Source: JBHHYR01 sp046757585 (GTDB taxonomy: Bacteria > Desulfobacterota > Binatia > HRBIN30). From it: a stretch of DNA of 16,912 nt. This document shows, in pieces, positions 6,848 through 13,855 of the stretch (within the stretch, counting starts at the first letter, position 1; each line of letters starts with the position of its first letter). The position numbers were made by a program, and so were the translations under genes. The stretch is from NCBI GenBank assembly GCA_046757585.1, contig JBHHYR010000067.1:1-16912 (forward strand). The letters are read 5' to 3'. The notes beneath the pieces are model-generated. The model saw nothing but the letters and a program-made list of their open reading frames with translations, searched no databases and had not been told where the DNA came from.

Positions 6848-8179
6848 ATGGCTGTAGGGATGTCCCGTCAAGCGGAGACCTTGTACCGCAGAGCCCTGTG
6901 CAGCTTGCAGGACGCCGTCGATCTGATCCGTCCGGACGACACGCTGGCGGCTCCCATTGTCACCGGCCAGCCAACGGCGTTTCTGACCGCGCTGGCAGAA
7001 CGAAGCGACTACCGGAACTTGACGATCTTTACGGGCCTGATCACCGAGCCCTACGCCGTCTTACAACGGCCCGGTGTGCGGCTGATCAGCGGCTTCTACG
7101 GCCCGATCGAGCGCATGCTCAAGGCGGCTGGTGCCAAGGTACAGTATCTGCCTGCGGACTTTCTCGGCTGGGAGCGGTACGCGGCCCTGGTCCGGCCGCG
7201 GGTTGTGGTGTCCGCTCTGGCACCGATGGACGCACGAGGATTCCTGAGCTTCGGCTTGCACGCGGGCGCATCGTTCAATGCCTTTCTGGAAGCGGCGCGC
7301 GACCCGGAGCGCCTGGCCATCGGTGAGGTCAATCGTCAGATGCCGCATGTGCTCGGCCTGCACCGCTATGGTGGCCATCGCATCCATGTTTCCGAGGTCG
7401 ATCGCCTGGTCGAGTCAGAGCGCTCCGTGTTCGTGTTGCCGGAGACGCGGGTCACCAAAGAGGATAGAGCGATCGCCCGACACGTCGAGGCACTCATCGA
7501 CGACGGGGCGACCTTACAGATTGGCATCGGCGCGGTTCCCAATATCGTGGCGCAGTTGCTGGCAGCTGGTACGAAGGGGGATTTCGGAATTCACACTGAG
7601 ATGATGGTCGATGGCATCATGCAGCTGCATCGCGCCGGCAAGATCGCCAATCACAAAGGAGTGTACGACGGCTTCTCGGTTGCGACCTTCGCCGCTGGCA
7701 GCAGAGAGCTGTATCGATGGATGGATCGCAACCCCGAGATCCGGATGCTGCCGGTCGCGCAGGTGAATGACCCGGCCATTATTCGTCGCAACCGCCGCAT
7801 GGTCAGCATCAACGGTGCCTTGGGCGTAGACCTGTCGGGCCAGGTCATGGCCGACACGTTGGGTCCCCGCCAATACTCGGGGGTCGGTGGTCACGAGCTG
7901 TTCGTCATCGGGGCGCACGATAGCCGAGGCGGCAAGAGTATCATCTGCCTGCACGCGACGGCGCAGGTTGACGGCAAGACCATTTCCACCATCGTGCCGA
8001 GCCTGCCTGTGGGGACGCGCATCACCACACCGCAGCATCATGTCCAGTACATCGTCACCGAGCATGGTGCCGCCGATTTGGGACTGCTGACGGACAGCGA
8101 GCGGGCGCAAGCTCTGAGCGAGATCGCGCACCCGGATTTTCGTGACGAGTTGCGCACTGCGGTCCGTGGAATGACGTAG
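6848..8179 (+). CDS. Acetyl-CoA hydrolase / 4-hydroxybutyrate-type CoA-transferase
   Basis: A 443-residue cytoplasmic enzyme of the acetyl-CoA hydrolase/transferase family (Cat1, AbfT relatives), which move CoA between acyl-CoAs and free acids through a glutamyl-CoA intermediate. The N-terminal domain spans about 15-215. LQIGIGAVPNIV (223-234) and GIHTEMMVDG (247-256) carry the family core, with E251 as the expected catalytic glutamate. The C-terminal glycine loop reads GVGGHELF (345-352), where relatives commonly have GxGGQxDF or GGHEDF, so one acidic position is Leu. The end carries VTEHGAADL and ERAQALSEIAHPDFR, as usual for the family. The acyl substrate cannot be assigned. Start is ATG 6848; ATG 6860 is an alternative. 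The ECF transporter genes begin 43 bp downstream on the same strand, so they may share a transcript. Confidence 0.9.
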   Translation: MAVGMSRQAETLYRRALCSLQDAVDLIRPDDTLAAPIVTGQPTAFLTALAERSDYRNLTIFTGLITEPYAVLQRPGVRLISGFYGPIERMLKAAGAKVQYLPADFLGWERYAALVRPRVVVSALAPMDARGFLSFGLHAGASFNAFLEAARDPERLAIGEVNRQMPHVLGLHRYGGHRIHVSEVDRLVESERSVFVLPETRVTKEDRAIARHVEALIDDGATLQIGIGAVPNIVAQLLAAGTKGDFGIHTEMMVDGIMQLHRAGKIANHKGVYDGFSVATFAAGSRELYRWMDRNPEIRMLPVAQVNDPAIIRRNRRMVSINGALGVDLSGQVMADTLGPRQYSGVGGHELFVIGAHDSRGGKSIICLHATAQVDGKTISTIVPSLPVGTRITTPQHHVQYIVTEHGAADLGLLTDSERAQALSEIAHPDFRDELRTAVRGMT

Positions 8180-8222
8180 ATGGGTGCGCTTGCGGCCTGG
8201 CGCGAGACGAAGCGGCACGCGT

Positions 8223-9014
8223 ATGCGTGAGCTCGTCGATATGTGGGGCAACACGCGCATGGTCGTCCTCACGGCCATGAGCGCGTCGCTGTACGCGGCC
8301 ATCTTGATTCCGTTCAAGGTGCTGCCGATCATTCCTGGGGTGACGGAATTCCGCCCGGCCAATGCGGTGCCCGTGGTGTGCTCCTTCCTGTTCGGGCCAG
8401 CTGGAGCGTGGGGAGCAGCCATCGGCAACGTCATCGGTGACTTCTTCGGTGGTATCGGGCCGGGGGACCTGTTCGGATTCGCCGGCAATTTACTCTACGG
8501 CCTCATCCCCTACAAAGCGTGGGAGGCGCTGAGCGATCGGGACCCGGTACCGCGGACGCCGGGCGCCTGGCTCGCCTTTGCCGGCGTCGTGTGTCTAGCA
8601 AGTGCCGCCTGCGCACTCACCGTCGGATGGGGCATCAACCTGCTGGGCTTCGTGCCGTTCTCCGTATTGGGGAACATCATCCTCCTCAACAATTTCGTCG
8701 TGGCGGTGGTCCTGAGCCCATTCTTGCTGGCAGTGATCTATCCGCGCGTCAAGCGCGCCCGGCTCTTGTACCGCGATATCGTGCCCTTCCCGACGGCACC
8801 TCGCCGATCACGCTCGGGGCGCCGGCTGGGCCTGGCGCTCGCAACGGCGGCCACCGTTGGCGGCATGGTGTTCGGCAATATGTTGTCGGCCGGGTCGGTC
8901 CAGCTCCCGTTCCTGGCTCACCTCGGAGTGGAGACAGCGACCGGCGCAGCGAACGTGGGGCTCGGCCTTCTACCGCTGATCGCGTTGCTGCTGATTGGCG
9001 TCGCCCTCATGTAG
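8223..9014 (+). CDS. ECF transporter S component (substrate-binding membrane subunit), specificity unknown
   Basis: A 263-residue hydrophobic protein and the likely substrate-capture subunit of an energy-coupling factor importer. I prefer ATG 8223 (MRELVDMWGN); the frame is open to GTG 8184, but the extra residues are Arg-rich. Hydrophobic segments lie near 12-40, 46-75, 82-103, 114-138, 150-174, 201-223 and 245-263. The first segments carry FRPANAVPVV (43-52), FGPAGAWGAAIGNVIGDFFG (57-76) and FAGNLLYGLIPYKAW (86-100), conserved in S-component-like membrane proteins of the QueT/RibU type. Typical S components have six helices and about 180-200 residues, so the last two helices after an Arg-rich loop (193-201) are extra. 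The assignment rests strongly on context: the ATPase GTG lies one base after the stop, and ecfT follows. The transported vitamin or metal is unknown. Confidence 0.8.
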   Translation: MRELVDMWGNTRMVVLTAMSASLYAAILIPFKVLPIIPGVTEFRPANAVPVVCSFLFGPAGAWGAAIGNVIGDFFGGIGPGDLFGFAGNLLYGLIPYKAWEALSDRDPVPRTPGAWLAFAGVVCLASAACALTVGWGINLLGFVPFSVLGNIILLNNFVVAVVLSPFLLAVIYPRVKRARLLYRDIVPFPTAPRRSRSGRRLGLALATAATVGGMVFGNMLSAGSVQLPFLAHLGVETATGAANVGLGLLPLIALLLIGVALM

Positions 9015-9015
9015 C

Positions 9016-10752
9016 GTGACCCTCCCCGGTAGCAACGAGGCGATTCGCCTGGACCACCTCTCGTTCCGCTACGCGGATCACGACGGCCTGGCGTTGTGCG
9101 ATGTCTCTCTGTCGGTGGGGCGTGGGGAGATGGTGGTGGTGATGGGTGCAACCGGCGCAGGGAAGACGACCCTGGCGAAGTGTCTCAACCGCACGGTTCC
9201 GGCCTTTCAGTCGGGCATGCTGTGCGGTGAGATAGCCATCTGCGGCCGCGTGTTGCAGGATGAAGGGGTAGCGGATCTCGCTGGGGTGGTCGGATTGGTG
9301 TCACAGGATTTCGAGGCCCAGCTGTTCGCGACCAATGTGGTGCAGGAGGTCGTCTTTGGCATGGAGCAGCTCGGCGTCTCCCCCTGGGAGATGCAGCAGC
9401 GTGTTCATGCGGCATTGCAGGCCGTGGGGCTGTTGGGTTTCGAGCACCGCGACCCCGCCACACTCTCGGGCGGCGAGAAGCAGCGGCTGGCGATCGCAGC
9501 GACGCTGGCGCTGCAGCCGCGTATTCTGGTCTTCGACGAACCGACGACCGATCTGGATCCCCTGGGTAAGCGGGAGATCTTCGCGGTGCTCGGCAGCATG
9601 CGGCGGCAGGGATACACGCTGGTTGTGATCGAACATGAAGCTGCCGCCGCGGACGAGGCCGACCGGGTCATCGTGATGAGCGCGGGACGCATTGTCATTG
9701 ATGACCTGCCGGAGCGTGTCCTGGCACAGGTGGACTTCCTTTTCGCACATGGAGTGCGCCCGCCGGACCTGTGTCGGCTCGCCGCGACGCTCCACCTGGA
9801 GCCTGCTCCACGCTCGGTGAGTGACGCGGCGGCGGTGCTCCGCGGGGCAGGGGCCGCGCGGGGATCAGCGGCGGTGCGATGGACGGAGGTCGGAACGGGA
9901 TCCTCACCGCCTAGCGGTCATCAAGTGCAAGCAGGTGCTGCAGCGGCGGCCACGGCGCCAGTGTTGGTGGCGGTGGAGGAGATCGATTTCGGCTATGAAC
10001 CGGGGACACGGGCGCTGGCGGACGTTTCCTTGACTATCCGTGAGGGTGAGTTCCTTGCCTTGATCGGGCAGAACGGCTCGGGCAAGACGACGTTGGCCAA
10101 GCAGCTCAATGGGCTCCTGCAGCCGACCGCCGGGCGAGTCCTGCTCGGCGGGACGGACCTGCGCGAACTCCCGGTCAACCGTGTCGCAGCGGAGGTTGGC
10201 TATGTTTTTCAGAACCCGGACCATCAGATTTTCGCAGCGACTGTCGAGGAGGAGGTTGGGTTCGGGCCCCGCAATTTCGGCCTCTCGCGTGCGGAAGTCG
10301 CCGAGCGGGTTCACTTCGCGATCGAGGCCGTCGGCTTGCTCGGCCTCGAACGGGAAGATCCGTTCCTCTTAAGCAAGGGGCATCGACAGCGGCTCGCCGT
10401 CGCCTCCCTGCTGGCGCTGCGCCCGCGCCTACTCATCTTGGACGAGCCAACCACCGGCTTGGATTACGCCGAGCAGCGTCGCATGATGGATCTGTTGGGA
10501 CGCTTGCATCGCCAAGGGCTCGCGGTCGTGGTCATCACGCACAGTCCTTGGGTGGTTGCCGAGTACGCCCATCGGGCTGTCCTGTTGTGTACGGGACGCA
10601 TCGTATTCGACGGTCCGCTGCGCGCACTGTTTGCGGAGGAGGCCTTGCTGGCCGGTGCCCACTTCCGGGCGCCCGATGTCACTCGCCTCGGGCGTTATTT
10701 CGGTTGGACTCCTCTGTCCGTGGAAGAGTTCGTTCGCTCGATGGGAAGCTGA
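9016..10752 (+). CDS. ecfA: ECF transporter ATPase with two ATP-binding domains in one chain
   Basis: A 578-residue protein joining two CbiO/EcfA-like ABC ATPases that power the importer. I choose GTG 9016, one base after the S-component stop; a TTG at 8995 would give 7 more residues overlapping that gene. The N-terminal domain (8-240) has Walker A GATGAGKT (44-51), Q-loop SQD (96-98), signature LSGGEKQR (150-157), Walker B ILVFDE (170-175) and switch H207. The C-terminal domain (318-540) has GQNGSGKT (351-358), Q-loop FQNPDHQIF (398-406), signature LSKGHRQR (452-459), Walker B LLILDE (472-477) and H509. An Ala/Gly/Ser-rich linker of about 60 residues (255-315) separates them. Both catalytic glutamates (E175, E477) remain, so both sites may hydrolyse ATP. 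Most ECF systems use two separate ATPase genes; fused forms are known. Confidence 0.93.
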   Translation: MTLPGSNEAIRLDHLSFRYADHDGLALCDVSLSVGRGEMVVVMGATGAGKTTLAKCLNRTVPAFQSGMLCGEIAICGRVLQDEGVADLAGVVGLVSQDFEAQLFATNVVQEVVFGMEQLGVSPWEMQQRVHAALQAVGLLGFEHRDPATLSGGEKQRLAIAATLALQPRILVFDEPTTDLDPLGKREIFAVLGSMRRQGYTLVVIEHEAAAADEADRVIVMSAGRIVIDDLPERVLAQVDFLFAHGVRPPDLCRLAATLHLEPAPRSVSDAAAVLRGAGAARGSAAVRWTEVGTGSSPPSGHQVQAGAAAAATAPVLVAVEEIDFGYEPGTRALADVSLTIREGEFLALIGQNGSGKTTLAKQLNGLLQPTAGRVLLGGTDLRELPVNRVAAEVGYVFQNPDHQIFAATVEEEVGFGPRNFGLSRAEVAERVHFAIEAVGLLGLEREDPFLLSKGHRQRLAVASLLALRPRLLILDEPTTGLDYAEQRRMMDLLGRLHRQGLAVVVITHSPWVVAEYAHRAVLLCTGRIVFDGPLRALFAEEALLAGAHFRAPDVTRLGRYFGWTPLSVEEFVRSMGS

Positions 10753-10756
10753 GCAC

Positions 10757-11542
10757 GTGCCGTTGTTTCTCTACATAGATCGGCCCACGGCTCTCCATCG
10801 CCTCAACCCAATCGCGAAGGTCTTGGGCATGCTCTGCCTGTTCGTTGCAGCGTTTGTCGGCCAGGAGCCGCTGGCTCTCCTCCCCCTGGCCGGCGCCATC
10901 GCCGTCCTGATCGTGCAGGCGGGTGCCTTCCAAAACGTACGGCGGCTGCGCGTGCTGTTCATCCTCGTCTTCATCATGACCTTCCTCATCTGGAGCTTGT
11001 TCTTCCGTGGGGGGGTGGCGGTCGTCAGCTGGGGCCCGGTCCGCATCAGTGGGGCTGGGTGCCGCTTCGCGCTGGGCATGGCCATCAAGCTTGACATCTT
11101 CCTTGGCGTCGGCGTCCTGTTTCTGTCGACCACGAAGATCGAGGAGTTTGCATACGCGCTCACGCGGGTGGGCGTACCGTACAAGCTGGGCTTCACGATG
11201 ACGCTGGCGTTCCGCCTGGTCCCCGTCTTCCTGGAGGCCGCGATGACGGTAGTGGAGGCACAGCGGTGCCGCGGCTTCAACTTTGACGAAGGCAATCTCG
11301 TACAGCGCATGCGACGGTACGTCCCGGTCATCGTCCCGGTATTCATCGGCGCGCTGCGGAAAGCTGACGGAATGGCCATGGCGCTTGAGGCGCGTGGGTT
11401 CCAGGCGCGCCGGCCGCGTACCACGTTCGAGCAATTCTCCTTCGGGGCTGGGGACACCATTGCGTTGCTTCTCACGGCGGCAGCCGCGGCAGGTTATGTG
11501 GCCTTGTGGTGGCGTGGTGCCGCGACCGTCCTGCCGGCGTAA
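10757..11542 (+). CDS. ecfT: ECF transporter transmembrane coupling subunit EcfT (CbiQ family)
   Basis: EcfT links the ATPases to the S component in the inner membrane. The protein is 261 residues from GTG 10757, four bases after the ATPase stop, with GGGAAG about eight bases upstream; the frame is open further 5', but that part lies over the ATPase gene. LFLYIDRPTALHRLNPIAKV (4-23) is the typical CbiQ-family opening (short stretch, then HRLNPxxK). Hydrophobic segments lie at about 22-34, 38-54, 65-83, 104-124, 145-165, 189-204 and 232-250. The two coupling motifs that contact the ATPases are present in the cytoplasmic helices: AQRCRGF (168-174) and EARGF (211-215). The last 71 bases overlap the end of the glycosyltransferase gene on the other strand. 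Confidence 0.93.
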   Translation: MPLFLYIDRPTALHRLNPIAKVLGMLCLFVAAFVGQEPLALLPLAGAIAVLIVQAGAFQNVRRLRVLFILVFIMTFLIWSLFFRGGVAVVSWGPVRISGAGCRFALGMAIKLDIFLGVGVLFLSTTKIEEFAYALTRVGVPYKLGFTMTLAFRLVPVFLEAAMTVVEAQRCRGFNFDEGNLVQRMRRYVPVIVPVFIGALRKADGMAMALEARGFQARRPRTTFEQFSFGAGDTIALLLTAAAAAGYVALWWRGAATVLPA

Positions 11543-13802
11543 AATCGTCGGCGAGGCTGCCACTTGCTGCCCGAACGATGCGCGGCTCGGCCCAGCCAGC
11601 GAGTGCGAGTGCCGGTCCGGGAGGCGTGCCCGGCGGCAGTGCGGTGCAGAAGCGAATCGTGACCTGTCGCCCCGCGAACGGGCTGAGTGCGACCCGCAAT
11701 GGCCCGCGGGGCTTTCCGAGGGGCTGTGGTGCCGAGTACAGGACCACCGGGGGCGCCGGCCGTGCGCGTAGACTGATTTCGAAAGTCGCGCCCGTCAGTG
11801 CGGGCACGAAGTCAGGATTTCCCGGCTTCTGTGTCCACGCGACGGGGTTGAGCATGGGCGTCGTGGAGATCACCTCGCCGGTCGCGACAGCATGCGTGGT
11901 GGTGAAGCAGGTCCAGGCGTCGCGCTGTTCCACGGTGGAGGTGACCACCCGATACATCATCCAGCTGGTGCGTGCTATCTTGGGGGGACGATTCAGCGGC
12001 AGGGGCGTGACCCGGTCTGCCAGTTGCAACTCGGGGCGGAGTTCGTCGAAGTTGTCCCAGAGGTCGATCACGGTGCGCTCCGGCAGACGCGGTTTCGCCA
12101 GCGGCTTGAGGATGACCGCGGTCGGACTGATGACCTTTGTGACACGGAAGTCCGTGCTCAGCGTATGGGCTAACTGCGGTGCGTACCGCGTGATCGGGCT
12201 CGGCAGGGTGGGGAACAATTTTGGATTGTACACGACCTGGCTGACGCCCTGAAGGGCGCGGCTCATCTGGGCGTCATCGGCGGGGCCGAGCAAGGCCGGC
12301 ATGACCAGGTCGAAGGCGATGGGAACGGGGCGGTCAGTCAGAAAGTAGTAGAGCGGTTGGGCGCGCAGGAAAAGAATACGCGCATCTCTCGGCTGGGCGT
12401 GAAGGTACGAGAGGAGCCGGGTTGTGTTTTCCGCTTCGGCCTGCGGGGCAAACAGGCGCCCGCGCCCCGTGTCGATCGGCACCCGATACGCAGCAAAGAC
12501 AGCAGCGGTGGCGAGGAGGCCACCACCGAACCACAGCGCACAGAGCGCACGCACGCCACGCGCGGCCCAGGCCGAGCGGCCGGCAAAGGGGACGACGACC
12601 ACGACGCAGACAATGAGCAGCGGTGGGGATACGTTCATCAAGTGAATCCAGTCGGCTCGATACAACATGCTCGTGTACGCCGCCGCCGCCAGCATGACGA
12701 TGAGCACTAGCCGGCTCCAGTCTGCGCGCGACATGTCTCTCCCGAATGCGCCCAGGCTACGTACCAGCCCGGCAGCCATCGCGAGCAGGGGAGTAAAGTA
12801 GACTGCCTTCACGGCAAGGCCGATCGACAGGAAAAGGGGAGGAAAGATGATTGGAAGGCGGCGCTCGAAGGAGAGGTGAAACAGCGGGGCGGGGAAGTAT
12901 GTCAACAACACTCCTCCCAGGTCGTCCGGGCGGTAGACCCAGGGTAACGGTATAATGGGAAGTTGTCGCAGGTAGCGGAGATCCAGGAGGACGCGGTTGG
13001 TGAGGTCGCCGAGCGTACCCCTGGTAGCGTAAAAGGCGATTAATGCGAGGACTGGCGGCAGGGTGCCGACGCACATCACGGCACCATACGTGATGAGCTG
13101 ACGCAGCCAGCGCTGGCCATTCCTCAATGCGTCCAGCAGCATGGCACCGGCTAGTGTGACACCGAGAAACACGGCGAGGTTTTGCTTGGTAATGAGAGTC
13201 AGGCCCACGCCGCAACCTGCCGCTGCAAGCCAGCGCCGCCGATGCGTCGAGAAGAACCGCAGCATGGAGAGGGTTGAAAGAAGCCAGAAGAGCATCGCGA
13301 TCTGCGAGTAGTTCACGACGGTCCAGAACGGGAACGCCAGGGCTTTGATTGTCAGGAAGGCCAGTGCGCCCAGGAACGCCTCGCGCGATCCGATGAAGTG
13401 GCGCAAGATCTGGTGCCCGAGAAGAGTGCACAAGACGAACACGACCGCCTCGACGATGCGGCCGACCAGTAGGCTGGGGCCGAACAGGTCGAACAATACA
13501 CGTATCAGCTCGTAGGTGAATGGTGGAAGGAACGTCACCCGGTCGCGGTACAATAGCTCCCCGTGGTGCAACCCGTTTGCAATCGCAAGAATCGATCCTT
13601 CATCGTAGAAGGAAATGCCCCGATTCAGGAAGGGGATCTGGGTTACTGTGCTCACCAGCGCAAGCACTGCCAGCGCGGCCCGGTCGCCGAGGGACCGCAC
13701 TGTGATGCCTGGCGGTGCAGCCGCCTGGCCCTTCGCCCCGGCTTGGGTGGGTAAACCGTTCCTCCGCAGAGTACCGTGGTACGCGTGACTGCGAGGCATC
13801 AT
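11472..13802 (-). CDS. GT39/PMT-type membrane glycosyltransferase
   Basis: A 776-residue polytopic membrane protein resembling the dolichyl-phosphate-mannose mannosyltransferase family (PMT_2, ArnT-like), which transfer sugars from polyprenyl-phosphate donors on the outer face of the inner membrane. FLNRGISFYDEGSILA (58-73) contains the expected D67-E68 pair in the first periplasmic loop, and GELLYRDRVTFLPPFTYELI (81-100) matches the family's next conserved stretch. About ten hydrophobic segments run from residue 42 to about 460. A soluble part follows, with AQPLYYFLTDRPVPIAF near 480-497, and a predicted beta-rich domain near 630-760. The final 30 residues are Arg/His/Pro-rich. Start is the ATG at 13802 or the adjacent ATG; there is no clear ribosome site, and GTG at residue 35 is an alternative. 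The gene lies 53 bp after the spermidine-synthase-like gene, and the two probably form one transcript. Acceptor and sugar are unknown. Confidence 0.82.
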   Translation of the reverse strand: MMPRSHAYHGTLRRNGLPTQAGAKGQAAAPPGITVRSLGDRAALAVLALVSTVTQIPFLNRGISFYDEGSILAIANGLHHGELLYRDRVTFLPPFTYELIRVLFDLFGPSLLVGRIVEAVVFVLCTLLGHQILRHFIGSREAFLGALAFLTIKALAFPFWTVVNYSQIAMLFWLLSTLSMLRFFSTHRRRWLAAAGCGVGLTLITKQNLAVFLGVTLAGAMLLDALRNGQRWLRQLITYGAVMCVGTLPPVLALIAFYATRGTLGDLTNRVLLDLRYLRQLPIIPLPWVYRPDDLGGVLLTYFPAPLFHLSFERRLPIIFPPLFLSIGLAVKAVYFTPLLAMAAGLVRSLGAFGRDMSRADWSRLVLIVMLAAAAYTSMLYRADWIHLMNVSPPLLIVCVVVVVPFAGRSAWAARGVRALCALWFGGGLLATAAVFAAYRVPIDTGRGRLFAPQAEAENTTRLLSYLHAQPRDARILFLRAQPLYYFLTDRPVPIAFDLVMPALLGPADDAQMSRALQGVSQVVYNPKLFPTLPSPITRYAPQLAHTLSTDFRVTKVISPTAVILKPLAKPRLPERTVIDLWDNFDELRPELQLADRVTPLPLNRPPKIARTSWMMYRVVTSTVEQRDAWTCFTTTHAVATGEVISTTPMLNPVAWTQKPGNPDFVPALTGATFEISLRARPAPPVVLYSAPQPLGKPRGPLRVALSPFAGRQVTIRFCTALPPGTPPGPALALAGWAEPRIVRAASGSLADDFTPAGRSRHHATTRPHNLPRLPP

Positions 13803-13855
13803 GGAAGCTGCATGCTCCCGGGGTTCCGGCTAATTTGTGCCCCCTCCACGCCGCT

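Noticed and set aside
6594..6857. Possible 87-codon gene in the divergent spacer
   Set aside because: No ribosome site, no domain, and it overlaps the CoA-transferase start; the spacer is better explained as regulatory DNA.
7514..8488. Minus-strand open frame of 324 codons over the CoA-transferase and S-component genes
   Set aside because: It spans the boundary of two recognisable plus-strand genes and gives no recognisable protein.
10679..11563. Minus-strand open frame of 294 codons over ecfT
   Set aside because: Asp/Glu/Arg/Gln-rich antisense of a typical EcfT hydrophobic sequence.
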